Origin: Holophagales bacterium
GTDB taxonomy: Bacteria; Acidobacteriota; Thermoanaerobaculia; Multivoradales; Multivoraceae
Length of the DNA stretch: 64,000 nucleotides
Direction: 5' to 3'
Assembly: GCA_009836625.1 (NCBI GenBank)
Contig: VXVC01000004.1
Coordinates: forward strand, 705,037 to 769,036
The notes beneath the pieces are model-generated. The model made no database searches, had not been told where the DNA came from, and saw only the letters and a list, made by a program, of their open reading frames with translations. Made by a program: the position numbers and the translations under genes. This document shows, piece by piece, positions 42,546 through 52,301 of the stretch. Positions within the stretch are counted from its first letter, which is position 1. Each line of letters starts with the position of its first letter.

Positions 42546-43979
42546 GTGGACCTGATCATCCTCATCCTGTCCGCCCTGGCGGCGGTTCTCATCCTCGTCT
42601 TCGCGCTCTCGAGTCGATACCGGCGCTGCCCCTCCGACCGCATCCTCGTGGTCTACGGGAAGATCGGCGGCACCGGCTCGGCCAAGTGCTACCACGGCGG
42701 CGCGGCCTTCATCGTGCCCATCCTCCAGGCGCACCAGTTCCTCGATCTCGAACCGATGACGATGGACATCAACCTGACCGGCGCGCTGTCGAAGCAGAAC
42801 ATCCGCGTGAACTGCCCGTCGACGTTCACCGTCGGCATCTCGACCGAGTCCGGAGTGATGGAGAACGCGGCGGAGCGCCTCCTGGGCATGCAGATGGAGC
42901 GCGTGTCGGCGCTCGCCCGCGACATCATCTTCGGCCAGATGCGCGTGGTGCTGGCGACCATGCCGATCGAGGAGATCAACGCCGACCGCGACAAGCTGAT
43001 CGAGAACATCTCGAACGGCGTGGAAGTCGAGCTGAAGAAGGTCGGCCTGCGGCTGATCAACGTGAACATCCAGGACATCACGGACGAGTCCGGCTACATC
43101 GACGCGCTCGGCAAGGAAGCCGCGGCGCGGGCGATCAACGAGGCGAAGGTCAAGGTCGCCGAGCAGGAACGCGATGGCGAAGTCGGCGCCGCGGCAGCGG
43201 AGCGCGACCGGCGCATCCAGGTCGCCGAGGCCCGGGCGACGGCCCAGGAGGGCGAGAACGAATCCGCGGTGCGGGTGGCCCAGTCCGACTCCCAGCGGAG
43301 AAAGGAAGAGGCCGAGGCCGAGCGCGACGCCTCAGCCGCCGAGAAGGTCAAGGCCGCCCAGGCGCTGCAGGAAGCCTACGCGGCCCAGCAGGAGTCCGAG
43401 GTCGCGCGCGCCAGCCGCGAGCAGGCCACGCAGCGGGCGGACGTCGTCGTTCCCGCCGAAATCAAGAAGGAAGAGATCGCGACGCTCGCCGAAGCCGAGG
43501 CCGAGCGCAACCGCCGCCTGAAGCGCGGCGAGGCGGACGGCATCCGGTCATTGACCGATGCCGACGCCGACCGCATCCAGCGCCTCCAGGAAGCCGAGGC
43601 GGCCGGCATCGAGGCGATCCTCAAGAAGAAGGCCGAGGGCTTCGACCAGATCGTCGACGCGATCGGCGGCGCCGACAACGCGGCGCTCCTGCTGGCCACG
43701 GAACAGCTACCCAAGCTAGTCGAAGAGCAGGTCAAGGCGATCGCCGGCCTCAAGATCGACAACGTGACCGTATGGGACTCCGGCCGCGGCGAGAATGGCA
43801 AGACGGCCACCGCGGACTTCGTCTCCGGCCTGGTCGGTTCCCTGCCGCCGCTGCACGAACTGACGAAGAACGTCGGCATCAAGCTGCCGGAGTACCTGGG
43901 CGCCCGTGAAGGCGACGCGGGAGCCGAGGGGCCCTCCGCCCAACCGGACGAGGAACCGCCGGCCGAGCCCGAACCTTGA
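42546..43979 (+). CDS. Flotillin-family SPFH-domain protein (YqiK-like)
   Basis: The 477-residue protein (GTG start) has an N-terminal membrane anchor (about residues 2-20), an SPFH/band 7 domain (YRRCPSDRILVVYGKIGG; VGLRLINVNIQDITDESGYIDALG) and a long Ala/Glu-rich coiled coil (about residues 190-360) with the heptad-like EAEAERN, AEAERDA and AEAAGIE repeats of flotillins. The tail is Pro/Glu-rich. Such proteins assemble into rings or cages on the membrane and scaffold lipid microdomains. It follows the NfeD-like gene by 16 bases and is very probably translated with it. Confidence 0.88.
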   Translation: MDLIILILSALAAVLILVFALSSRYRRCPSDRILVVYGKIGGTGSAKCYHGGAAFIVPILQAHQFLDLEPMTMDINLTGALSKQNIRVNCPSTFTVGISTESGVMENAAERLLGMQMERVSALARDIIFGQMRVVLATMPIEEINADRDKLIENISNGVEVELKKVGLRLINVNIQDITDESGYIDALGKEAAARAINEAKVKVAEQERDGEVGAAAAERDRRIQVAEARATAQEGENESAVRVAQSDSQRRKEEAEAERDASAAEKVKAAQALQEAYAAQQESEVARASREQATQRADVVVPAEIKKEEIATLAEAEAERNRRLKRGEADGIRSLTDADADRIQRLQEAEAAGIEAILKKKAEGFDQIVDAIGGADNAALLLATEQLPKLVEEQVKAIAGLKIDNVTVWDSGRGENGKTATADFVSGLVGSLPPLHELTKNVGIKLPEYLGAREGDAGAEGPSAQPDEEPPAEPEP

Positions 43980-44008
43980 ACGCATGTAGCCGCGAAGCGG
44001 CGACCGCT

Positions 44009-44248
44009 CTACGTGATGTCGCGGAGCGTCAGACCGCGGCTCTTCAGATAGGGCATCAGGCCCTTCCTGTCGATCGTGCGGAGCGCTCGGGTCGACACCT
44101 TGAGCTTGAGCGTCCGCTTCAGCTCGGGCACGTACAGCCGCTTGGTCTGGATGTTCGGCCGCTGCCACTTGTTCGTGACGTTGTGCGCGTGCGAGATGTT
44201 GTGGCCGCTCAGCGGCTTCTTGCCAGTGATCCGGCAGACTCTGGGCAT
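44009..44248 (-). CDS. rpmB: 50S ribosomal protein L28
   Basis: The 79-residue basic protein matches L28: it begins MPRVCRITGKKPLSGHNISHAHN and contains RRW-like NKWQRPNIQTKRLYVPEL, then LKVSTRALRTIDRKGL. It is a structural part of the large ribosomal subunit. No zinc CxxC motifs are present, so it is the C-minus form. It is a single gene on the minus strand, divergent from the ThDP enzyme gene, with a clear -10 box (TATGAT) about 63 bases upstream. Confidence 0.95.
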   Translation of the reverse strand: MPRVCRITGKKPLSGHNISHAHNVTNKWQRPNIQTKRLYVPELKRTLKLKVSTRALRTIDRKGLMPYLKSRGLTLRDIT

Positions 44249-44310
44249 GTCAGGACTCCATCTACTCGACGCTCGGCTACGGGCGTCGGGGCGGTCTCGT
44301 TCGGCGCGCG

Positions 44311-44316
44311 ATCATA
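44311..44316 (-). promoter_or_regulatory. Predicted -10 box of rpmB
   Basis: On the minus strand the sequence reads GCTGCTATGATCGCG. TATGAT differs from the sigma-70 consensus at one position and is preceded by TGC, giving a partial extended -10. A weak CGACAC lies about 17 bases further upstream as a possible -35. The leader to the rpmB start would be about 55-60 bases. Confidence 0.5.
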
Positions 44317-44428
44317 GCAGCGATCGGCTCATCGTGTCGCCGCTGACCGTTGCCGCCGGCTGTTACGCTGTGGTCCTGCAGCATGGAACGTCGGCGCCCG
44401 GACAGGCGCACCATCGGGAGGACTCACC

Positions 44429-46288
44429 GTGAACGAACTGGTCTACCGCTTCCTCCGCAACGATCTCTCCCGCCGCGGGTTCATTCAGGCGCTGACCGCG
44501 CTGGGGCTCACCGGTTCGATCGCCGAGTCCACGGCCAACGCGGCGGCGGCCGCCGCTAACGCCGATCCGCAGACGGGCAGCCGCACCGCCAACGGCACCG
44601 GCGGCGAGTTGATGGTCGAGCAGATGGAGGCGGCCGGCGTCCGCTTCCTGTTCACCAACCCCGGCTCCTTCGAGGTCGGGCTCTTCGACGCCTTCCTGGA
44701 CCGGCCGAAGATGCAGCTCATCATGGGACTCCACGAAGGGATCGTCATCTCGATGGCCGACGGCTACCACAAAGCCTCGGGCGAGCCGGCCTTCGTCAAC
44801 GTCCACGTGATCGCCGGTACCGCCCAGTCCGCCGGTCAGCTCTACAACTCGAGCCGCGACGGCTCCGCCCTGATCGTCACCGCGGGCCTGCTCGACAACG
44901 AGATGCAGGACGACAACCTGCTGCTGGCGGCCCGGCCCGGCTTCGACCAGAAGGACGTGAACCGCCAGTTCACGAAGATGTCCTGGGAGACCCGGGATCC
45001 CGAGTCCATTCCGGTGATGCTCCGGCGGGCCTTCAAGGTCGCGACCACGGCGCCCGGCGGCCCGACCTACCTGGCCCTGGCCAACCACGCCCTCGAGGCG
45101 AAGGGCGTTTCCGCCACGATCCACGACCGCCCCTCCTTCATCATTCCCGACGAGATTCCAGCTCGCACCGAGGACATCGAGGCGGTGGCGCGGATGCTGA
45201 TCGAGGCGGAGTCACCGATCCTCCACGTCGGCGACGAAGTGAGCAAGGCCGGCGCCCAGCAGGCCGTGCTCGAGTTCGCCGAGTTGCTGCGGGTCCCCGT
45301 AGCCGACGTGAACTGGCCGTTCCACAGCTTCCCGCGCATGCACCCGCTGTATGCCGGCGGCTACAACAGCCGCGGCCGCGACTTCGTGCTCCGCATCGGC
45401 GTCGGCGACATCGGCGGCACCGCCGCAGCCGGCCCCGATGCCGAAGGCTCCCGGAGCGCCTGGATCGGCCTGAACACCGGGGCGATCGGCGGCGACCGGC
45501 CGTTCGGCCGCGCCGTCGTCGCGAACACGAAGCTGGCCGCGGAAGCGCTCATCGAGGCCGTCGATTCGCTCACCACCGAGGAACGCCGGAAGAAGATCCG
45601 CGACTCGCGACTCGAATCCGCCCGCCGGCAGCCCCAACTCGATCCGGCCAACGTGGGAAGAAGCCCGATCCACGCCGACGAACTGGGCCACGTCCTCGAG
45701 ACGGAACTCGACCAGAACGCGATCATTGTCAGCGAGAACCTGAGCGGCTCGAACCAGTTCTTCTCCACCGGCCACCGGGACAACGAGAAGACCTGGCTCG
45801 CCACCTCCGGCGCCGGCCTCGGCTGGGGCATCGGCGCCGCGACCGGCGCCAAGCTGGGCCAGCCCGACCGGCAGGTCGTCTGCAACATCGGCGACGGATC
45901 GGTCATGTACAGCGCCGCCGGCTTCTGGAGCCAGGCCCGCTACGGCGTGCCGGTGCTGACCGTGGTCACGAACAACCGGAACTACCAGACGGTCCGCTTC
46001 GCGTACGCCCGCTACGACGGCAGGATGAAGGCGGCGAACCGGTACACCGGCATGCACCTCGGCGACCCCGACATCGACTTCGCCCGCCTCGCCAGGAGCC
46101 AGGGCGTCGACGGCGTCACCGTCGAGTCGGCGGCCGACCTGCGGCCGGCGATTCGCCGCGGCATCGAGGTCACACGCGCCGGCGAACCCTTCCTCGTCGA
46201 TGTGGTCGTCGACCGCAAGGGCGACGGCGGCGACTCGACCTGGCACCAGGAGTTCAGCCTGGCCGACCAGCGAACGAAGGCCGTCTAG
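44429..46288 (+). CDS. Tat-exported thiamine-diphosphate-dependent enzyme (acetolactate synthase/benzoylformate decarboxylase-like)
   Basis: The 619-residue protein starts at GTG 44429 after a GGGAGGA ribosome-binding site. The first 50 residues contain a twin-arginine signal (LSRRGFIQALTALGLT) and an Ala-rich cleavage region. The ThDP-enzyme fold follows: an N-terminal Pyr domain (GVRFLFTNPGSFEVGLFDAF) with a likely catalytic Glu in LHEGIVISMADGYHKASG, a middle domain, and a C-terminal PP domain with the cofactor motif GDGSVMYSAAGFWSQARYGVPVLTVVTNNRNYQ (in pieces). It would decarboxylate or ligate a 2-oxoacid. A Tat signal on this normally cytoplasmic family is unusual; the cofactor would have to be bound before export. 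Confidence 0.83.
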   Translation: MNELVYRFLRNDLSRRGFIQALTALGLTGSIAESTANAAAAAANADPQTGSRTANGTGGELMVEQMEAAGVRFLFTNPGSFEVGLFDAFLDRPKMQLIMGLHEGIVISMADGYHKASGEPAFVNVHVIAGTAQSAGQLYNSSRDGSALIVTAGLLDNEMQDDNLLLAARPGFDQKDVNRQFTKMSWETRDPESIPVMLRRAFKVATTAPGGPTYLALANHALEAKGVSATIHDRPSFIIPDEIPARTEDIEAVARMLIEAESPILHVGDEVSKAGAQQAVLEFAELLRVPVADVNWPFHSFPRMHPLYAGGYNSRGRDFVLRIGVGDIGGTAAAGPDAEGSRSAWIGLNTGAIGGDRPFGRAVVANTKLAAEALIEAVDSLTTEERRKKIRDSRLESARRQPQLDPANVGRSPIHADELGHVLETELDQNAIIVSENLSGSNQFFSTGHRDNEKTWLATSGAGLGWGIGAATGAKLGQPDRQVVCNIGDGSVMYSAAGFWSQARYGVPVLTVVTNNRNYQTVRFAYARYDGRMKAANRYTGMHLGDPDIDFARLARSQGVDGVTVESAADLRPAIRRGIEVTRAGEPFLVDVVVDRKGDGGDSTWHQEFSLADQRTKAV

Positions 46289-46292
46289 GAGC

Positions 46293-48506
46293 TTGCGCCC
46301 TACCGTGGCGGGCCTTCTGCTCGCCTTCGGCCTTCTGCACTCCCCCGCCGCGGCACAGACGAGCACCAGCCCGCGGCCGACTGTCGAGGCCCTGCGCACC
46401 GACGCCCCGATCCGCGTCGACGGCGTTTTCGACGAAGCCGTCTGGCACCAGGCGCCCGTCGCCACCGGCTTCACCGCCCGCGAGCCGGAGGACAACCGGC
46501 CGGCCGCGCAGCAGACCGAGTTCTCCGTCGTCTACACCGAGACCACGCTCTACTTCGGGATCCGCGCTTACGACGCCGAGCCGGAGGCGATCGTCGCCAG
46601 GGAACTCCAGCGCGACTCCGACCACGGAGGCAACGACGACTCGCTGGCGATCGTGCTCGACACCTTCCACGACCAGCGCAACAGCGTCACCTTCGAGGTC
46701 AACCCACTCGGCGCCCGCACCGACTCGCTGGTCACCGACGAGGGCAAGGACCAGAACATCGAGTGGAACGGGGTCTGGACCGCCTCGGCCCGCACGACGG
46801 CGGAGGGCTGGCAGGCCGAAGTCGCGATCCCCTTCTCGACCCTGCGCTTCGACCCGGCGCAAAGCGTCTGGGGGCTCAACGTCCGCCGGGTCGTCCGCCG
46901 GACGAACGAGGAGAGCTACTGGGCGCCGATCGGACGCGAGATCGGCATGTCCGCCGTCACCCGCATGTACGCGGCCCACCGGGTCTCGCTCGCAGGCGAC
47001 CTCACTGGCATCTCGGGCGTCAAGGCGGGTCGGCGGGTGGACGTCAAGCCCTTCGTCCTGGGCTCCGCCGCGGAGGAGCCACGGGACCCGTCAAGCGGGA
47101 CGATCGACGACATCGACGGCGGCGTCGACCTGAAGTGGGGGCTCACGCGGTCGCTGACTCTCGATCTCACCTACAACACGGACTTCGCGCAGGTGGAGGT
47201 CGACCAGCAGCAGGTCAACCTGACCCGCTTCTCGCTCTTCTTCCCCGAGAAGCGAGAGTTCTTCCTGGAGAACGCGGGCATCTTCGAGTTCGGTTCGCCA
47301 GCCCCGCCAGGCATGCAGCCGCCGCTGATGAAGGCCTTCTTCTCGAGACGCATTGGTCTCGCCGGCGGCGAGGCGGTTCCGATCGACGTCGGCGCCCGTC
47401 TCACCGGCCGGGCCGGCGCCTGGAACCTCGGCCTGTTGACCGTGGGCACCGAGGCCGTACCTGCCGGAAACCGTTCCGCGACCGCCGCCACGCAGCACAG
47501 CGTCTTCCGCCTCAAGCGCGATCTCGGGGAGCGCTCCAGCGTCGGCATGGTCTACACGGAGCTCGATCCACGCAGCGGCGACGGCAACCGGCTCTACGGC
47601 GTCGATCTCGACTACAAGCCGAACCGGCAGTCCCAGTTCTACCTGTTCGGGGCCGCCAGCGAGGATGCAGGTCGGAGCGGAGACAACGGCGCGCTCGGCA
47701 CCGGCTGGGCCTACACGACGCGCACGGTACGCGCCAACGTCGATCTGACCGAGGCCCAGGGCGACTTCAACCCCGGCTCGGGGTTCCTTCTGCGCCGCGA
47801 CTTCCGCCGCTACAACCCAAGGGTGCGCTGGGAGCCGCGGGTCAACCGCGGCGTCGTCCGCAGCGTGACGCTCGAAGCGGAACTCGACTACTTCGAGCGC
47901 GAGAGCCTGGGTCGGGTGGAGAGCCGCAAGCTCCTCCTGGCCCCCGTCGGCATGCGCACCACCGGCGACGACCGGTTTCGCCTGGCGTTCGTCAACGACG
48001 TCGAGCAACTCTTCGAGCCCTTCGAGATCAGCCCCGGGATCGTCATCCCCGCGGGCCTCTACGAGTTCGATTCGATCTTCCTGCGGGGGTTCTCCAACCA
48101 GGGACGGCGTCTGGCCTGGCGCGGCAACATCAACGTCGGCGAGTTCTTCGGCGGCGACCGCCGGAGCTACGTCCTGTCGAGTTACGTCCGGCTGTCGCGC
48201 CACCTGCTGACCGAGTTCCAGTGGAACTACAACGATGTGACGCTCCCGCAGGGCGACTTCACCGCCACGATCTACACCGTCCGCCTCGACGCCGCCTTCA
48301 GCCCGGACCTGCGCCTCAACACGCTCGCCCAGTACAACGAGGCGGCCCAACTGGCCGGCGTCAACGTCCGCTTCAACTGGATCTACAAGCCCGGCGCGAA
48401 CCTCTTCGTCGTCTACAACCACAACTGGGCGGCGTCGACCTTCAGCGCCAGGGAAACGGCGCGGCGCGAACTGATCGTCAAGTTCAACTACCTCTGGCAG
48501 CCGTAG
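46293..48506 (+). CDS. DUF5916 outer-membrane-type protein with CBM9-like N-terminal domain
   Basis: TTG 46293 gives a Sec signal (TVAGLLLAFGLLHSPAAAQ) and about 737 residues; GTG 46305 is an alternative. The N-terminal ~190 residues are a carbohydrate-binding-family-9-like domain (IRVDGVFDEAVWHQAPVATGF; SDHGGNDDSLAIVLDTFHDQRN). The rest is the beta-strand-rich DUF5916 region (DFAQVEVDQQQVNLTRFSLFFPEKREFFLENAGIF, in pieces) ending in amphipathic strands that suggest an outer-membrane barrel. The final residues (RRELIVKFNYLWQP) have the aromatic end of a barrel strand. Function is unknown. It lies just downstream of the ThDP enzyme gene. Confidence 0.83.
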   Translation: MRPTVAGLLLAFGLLHSPAAAQTSTSPRPTVEALRTDAPIRVDGVFDEAVWHQAPVATGFTAREPEDNRPAAQQTEFSVVYTETTLYFGIRAYDAEPEAIVARELQRDSDHGGNDDSLAIVLDTFHDQRNSVTFEVNPLGARTDSLVTDEGKDQNIEWNGVWTASARTTAEGWQAEVAIPFSTLRFDPAQSVWGLNVRRVVRRTNEESYWAPIGREIGMSAVTRMYAAHRVSLAGDLTGISGVKAGRRVDVKPFVLGSAAEEPRDPSSGTIDDIDGGVDLKWGLTRSLTLDLTYNTDFAQVEVDQQQVNLTRFSLFFPEKREFFLENAGIFEFGSPAPPGMQPPLMKAFFSRRIGLAGGEAVPIDVGARLTGRAGAWNLGLLTVGTEAVPAGNRSATAATQHSVFRLKRDLGERSSVGMVYTELDPRSGDGNRLYGVDLDYKPNRQSQFYLFGAASEDAGRSGDNGALGTGWAYTTRTVRANVDLTEAQGDFNPGSGFLLRRDFRRYNPRVRWEPRVNRGVVRSVTLEAELDYFERESLGRVESRKLLLAPVGMRTTGDDRFRLAFVNDVEQLFEPFEISPGIVIPAGLYEFDSIFLRGFSNQGRRLAWRGNINVGEFFGGDRRSYVLSSYVRLSRHLLTEFQWNYNDVTLPQGDFTATIYTVRLDAAFSPDLRLNTLAQYNEAAQLAGVNVRFNWIYKPGANLFVVYNHNWAASTFSARETARRELIVKFNYLWQP

Positions 48507-48539
48507 CAGCCGCTCCGGCCTCTGTCGGCCTTCAGGTCG

Positions 48540-48545
48540 TAGACT
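48540..48545 (+). promoter_or_regulatory. Predicted -10 box for a leaderless propeller-amidohydrolase transcript
   Basis: TAGACT lies 6 bases before ATG 48552 in the 45-base gap after the DUF5916 gene. Distance and base pattern match those before the sulfatase and thioesterase genes, and there is no ribosome-binding site between box and start. Confidence 0.4.
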
Positions 48546-48551
48546 CGCCGG

Positions 48552-51500
48552 ATGACACGCCCATCCCTGCACTCCAGCCTTCGGTTCCATCTCTCCACCG
48601 GCCTGCTCCTGGTCCTCGCCGCCGTCCCGGCCCCCGCCGACGACGGCGAGAAATGGGACGTGAACGACCCGCCCGGAGACGAGTACGAGTTCGAACTCGA
48701 TGTGACCGAGGGCACGTGGATGAACCTCGACGTCTCACCGGACGGCGAGCAGATCGTCTTCGACCTGCTCGGCGACCTGTACCTGCTGCCGATCGGGGGC
48801 GGCGACGCCGAGGCGCTGACGAACGGGATGGCGTGGGACATGATGCCGCGCTTCAGCCCGGACGGCTCCGAGATCGCCTTCATCAGCGACCGGACCGGCG
48901 GCGACAACGTGTGGACGATTCCCGCCGACGGCGGCGAGCCGCGGCAGATCAGCCGCGAGGACTTCCGGCTCGTCAACAACCCGGTCTGGAGCCCGGACGG
49001 GCGCTTCATCGCCGCCCGCAAGCACTTCGTCTCGACCCGGTCGCTCGGCAGCGGCGAGATCTGGCTCTACCACGCGAGCGGCGAGGGCTCGGGCCTGCAG
49101 TTGAACGAGAAGCCGAACGAGCAGAAGGACCTCGGCGAACCGGCCTTCTCACCCGACGGACGGTACGTCTACTTCAGCCAGGACACGACGCCGGGCGGGA
49201 CCTTCCAGTACGGCAAGAACGCGGCCGAGGGCATCTACTCGATCCGCCGCATCGATCGGGAGACCGGCGACATCGAGACGGTGATCGCCGGCCCCGGCGG
49301 CGCCGTGCGGCCGACCCCGTCGCCGGACGGGAAGCACCTCGCCTTCGTCCGCCGCATCCGATTCCAGAGCCACCTGTTCCTGCATGACCTGAAGAGCGGC
49401 GAAAACACACCCATCTACGACGCGCTCGACCGGGACATGCAGGAAATCTGGGCCGTCCACGGCGTCTACTCGACGATGGCCTGGACGCCGGACAGCCGTT
49501 CCATCGTCTTCTGGGCAGGTGGCGGTCTGCACCGGATCGACATCGAGACGCGCGAGGTCCAGTCCATCCCGTTCCGCGTCCGCGCGACCCACCGGATGAA
49601 GCGGGCACTCGCGTTCGACTTCGAAGCGGCGCCGGAGACGTTCCGGACGAGAATGCTGCGCTGGATCCAGGTCTCCCCGGCCGGCGACCAGGTCGTCTTC
49701 CAGAGCCTGGGCCGGCTGTGGACGCGCAGTCGCAACCCCGAGACCGGCGAAGTTGGTGAGCCGCAGCGACTGACCACCCAGAACGACCACTTCGAGTTCT
49801 ACCCGTCCTGGTCGCGCGACGGCGAGTGGATCGTCTACACGAGCTGGCACGACGAGGACCTGGGCTCGGTCCGCATCGCGCCCGCCTCCGGCGGCGAGGG
49901 ACGCAGGCTCACGCCCGATCCCGGCTTCTACCTCGAACCGTCCTTCTCACCGGACGGCGGCACCGTCGTCTACCGCAAGAGCCGCAGCGGGGGCATCCTG
50001 AGTCCGCTCTGGTCCAAGGACCCGGGCCTCTACCGGATCGATGCCAACGGCGAGAGCGCGCCGGTGCGCTTCTCGCGATCCGGCTCCAACCCGCACTTCG
50101 GCGCCGATTCCGAGCGCGTCTACTTCACCGCCCCCCAGCGATGGGACCGGCAGTTGCTCCGCAGCCTGCCGCTGATGAGCGCCGGCGAGGCCGAGCCACG
50201 CGATCATGCCGGCAGCAAGGTGGCCACCGAGATGCGAGTATCGCCGGACGGCCGCTGGCTGGCGTTCGCCGAGCGCTTCGACGCCCACGTCGTGCCGTTC
50301 ACTCCGGCCTCGAAGGCGATCGAGGTGGGGCCAAGCACGCCCGGCCTGCCGGTCCGCAACGTCTCCACCGACGACGGCGCGTACCTCCACTTCTCCGGCG
50401 AGGGCTCGACCCTGCACTGGTCCCTGGGGCCGGAACTGTTCGAGCGCAGGCTGGACGACGCCTTCGCACCGGAAGACGACGAGGACGCAAGCGGTGAAGG
50501 TGACGCGACCGGCGAAGACGGCGACGAGGCGGAAGCGCCCGCAGCCGGTCTTGATCTCGGCTTCCAGGTGGACGCCTACCGCCCCGACGGCACGATCGCG
50601 ATCACCAACGCCCGCCTGATCACGATGGCCGGCGAGGACAACATGGAGATCATCCGCCGCGGCACCGTCGTGGTCGACGGCGACCGGATCGCGGCCGTCG
50701 GCCCGTCCCGGCAGGTCGAGGTGCCGGCCGGCGCCACGGTCATCGACGCCTCGGGCCTGACCGTCATGCCGGGCCTGATCGACGTCCACTGGCACGGGCC
50801 GCAGGGCAGCCAGGAGGTCATCCCGCAGCAGAACTCCGAGCTCTACGCGACCCTCACCTTCGGCGTGACGACGGCCCACGACCCCTCGACCGACACGAGC
50901 ACGTTCTTCGCCGCCAGCGAGATGCAGCGGGCCGGCGAGATCGTCGGTCCGCGGCTGTTCGCCACCGGCACGATCCTGTACGGCGCGTTCGGCTCCTTCC
51001 GCGCGATCGTCGAAACGCCGGACGACGCTGTCCAGCACCTGCGCCGGCTGCAGAAGGTCGGTGCGATCAGCGTCAAGAGCTACAACCAGCCGCGGCGCGA
51101 CCAGCGTCAGATGATCGTCGCCGCGGCCCAAGACCTCGGCATGCTGGTCGTCAACGAGGGTGGTGCCCTGTTCCAGCACAACATGACGATGGTCGCCGAC
51201 GGCCACACCGGCATCGAGCACTCGCTCTCCGTCGGCGCGATCTACGACGACGTTCTCCAGTTCTGGGGCAGCAGCCGGGTAGGCAACACGCCCACCCTGG
51301 GGGTGGCCTACGGCGGCATCCAGGGCGAGGACTACTGGTACGAGCACACGGACGTCTGGGCCAACGAGCGGCTGCTCAACTACGTGCCGCAGGAGGTGAT
51401 CGACGCCCGCTCCCGCCGCCGCCAGAAGGCGCCGGAAGGGGAGTACAACCACATCCTGGCCGCCCAGGTCACCAACGTCCTGGACCAGGCCGGCGTCCCG

Positions 51501-51830
51501 ATCATGCTCGGCGCCCACGGCCAGCGAGAGGGCCTCGCCGCCCACTGGGAACTGTGGATGTTCGAGCAGGGCGGGATGAGCCCGCATCGAGCGCTGATCG
51601 CGGGGACGATCAACGGCGCCCGGTACATCGGCATGGAGGCCGACCTCGGCTCGCTCGAGGCCGGCAAGCTCGCCGACCTGATCGTCCTCGAGGAGAACCC
51701 GCTCGAGAACCTGCGGAGTTCCGAGCTCGTCCGCTACGTCATGGTCGGTGGCCGCATCTTCGACGCCCTGTCGATGAACGAGATCGCCGGCGAGAAGGTT
51801 CAGCGCAAGCCGTTCTGGTTCCAGCGCTAG
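48552..51830 (+). CDS. Secreted TolB-like propeller fused to amidohydrolase
   Basis: The 1092-residue protein has a Sec signal (LLLVLAAVPAPA). Residues about 55-640 are PD40/TolB-type propeller blades (VSPDGEQIVFDLLGDLYLLP; FSPDGSEIAFISDRTGG; WSPDGRFIAARKH; WSRDGEWIVYTSW). An acidic linker (DDEDASGEGDATGEDGDEAE) leads into an amidohydrolase (about 675-1090). Its metal ligands are visible: HWH in LIDVHWHGPQG (about residue 744), a Lys in ISVKSYNQP, His in DGHTGIEHS and in MLGAHGQREG. It probably hydrolyses a peptide-like or cyclic amide compound outside the cytoplasm. The same fusion is widespread in Bacteroidota and Acidobacteriota. The substrate is unknown. The GNAT gene follows after 15 bases. 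Confidence 0.87.
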   Translation: MTRPSLHSSLRFHLSTGLLLVLAAVPAPADDGEKWDVNDPPGDEYEFELDVTEGTWMNLDVSPDGEQIVFDLLGDLYLLPIGGGDAEALTNGMAWDMMPRFSPDGSEIAFISDRTGGDNVWTIPADGGEPRQISREDFRLVNNPVWSPDGRFIAARKHFVSTRSLGSGEIWLYHASGEGSGLQLNEKPNEQKDLGEPAFSPDGRYVYFSQDTTPGGTFQYGKNAAEGIYSIRRIDRETGDIETVIAGPGGAVRPTPSPDGKHLAFVRRIRFQSHLFLHDLKSGENTPIYDALDRDMQEIWAVHGVYSTMAWTPDSRSIVFWAGGGLHRIDIETREVQSIPFRVRATHRMKRALAFDFEAAPETFRTRMLRWIQVSPAGDQVVFQSLGRLWTRSRNPETGEVGEPQRLTTQNDHFEFYPSWSRDGEWIVYTSWHDEDLGSVRIAPASGGEGRRLTPDPGFYLEPSFSPDGGTVVYRKSRSGGILSPLWSKDPGLYRIDANGESAPVRFSRSGSNPHFGADSERVYFTAPQRWDRQLLRSLPLMSAGEAEPRDHAGSKVATEMRVSPDGRWLAFAERFDAHVVPFTPASKAIEVGPSTPGLPVRNVSTDDGAYLHFSGEGSTLHWSLGPELFERRLDDAFAPEDDEDASGEGDATGEDGDEAEAPAAGLDLGFQVDAYRPDGTIAITNARLITMAGEDNMEIIRRGTVVVDGDRIAAVGPSRQVEVPAGATVIDASGLTVMPGLIDVHWHGPQGSQEVIPQQNSELYATLTFGVTTAHDPSTDTSTFFAASEMQRAGEIVGPRLFATGTILYGAFGSFRAIVETPDDAVQHLRRLQKVGAISVKSYNQPRRDQRQMIVAAAQDLGMLVVNEGGALFQHNMTMVADGHTGIEHSLSVGAIYDDVLQFWGSSRVGNTPTLGVAYGGIQGEDYWYEHTDVWANERLLNYVPQEVIDARSRRRQKAPEGEYNHILAAQVTNVLDQAGVPIMLGAHGQREGLAAHWELWMFEQGGMSPHRALIAGTINGARYIGMEADLGSLEAGKLADLIVLEENPLENLRSSELVRYVMVGGRIFDALSMNEIAGEKVQRKPFWFQR

Positions 51831-51845
51831 CGGGGTCCGCCCAAG

Positions 51846-52271
51846 ATGCAGCGGCTGGAGATCCGCCCCTACCGGGAGTCAGACGAGGACGCCGTCGTCG
51901 CGTTGTGGCACGAGTCCGGGCTGGTCAGGCCCCAGAACGATCCGATCAAGGACATCGGACGCAAGGTGCGGATCCAGCGGGAGCTGTTTCTAGTTGGATT
52001 CTCGAACGGCCTGCTGGTCGCAACCGTGATGGCGGGATACGAAGGCCACCGCGGTTGGGTCAACTATCTGGCCGTTGCCCCGGACAGCAGAAAGCGGGGA
52101 TTCGGGCGGCTCCTGATGGACGAGGCCGAAGCACGGCTGCGCGAGATGGGCTGTCCGAAGATCAACCTGCAGGTCAGGAGATCGAACGCCGAAGCCGCAA
52201 GGTTCTACCGCTCGATCGGATACGCGGAAGACGATGTCCTGAGCATGGGCAAGCGCCTGGTCGAAGACTGA
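51846..52271 (+). CDS. GNAT-family acetyltransferase (YpeA-like)
   Basis: The 141-residue protein is a single GNAT domain: RPYRESDEDAVVALWHESGL at the N-terminus, VNYLAVAPDSRKRGFGRLLMDEAEARL as the acetyl-CoA-binding motif A (about residues 76-101) and NLQVRRSNAEAARFYRSIGY as motif B. The length and these segments fit the YpeA/RimI-like group. The acetylated target is not known. It lies 15 bases after the amidohydrolase gene and converges with the homoisocitrate dehydrogenase gene. Confidence 0.88.
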   Translation: MQRLEIRPYRESDEDAVVALWHESGLVRPQNDPIKDIGRKVRIQRELFLVGFSNGLLVATVMAGYEGHRGWVNYLAVAPDSRKRGFGRLLMDEAEARLREMGCPKINLQVRRSNAEAARFYRSIGYAEDDVLSMGKRLVED

Positions 52272-52301
52272 TCTGGCCTTTGGGGACCAGCCGAATCCGC
52301 C

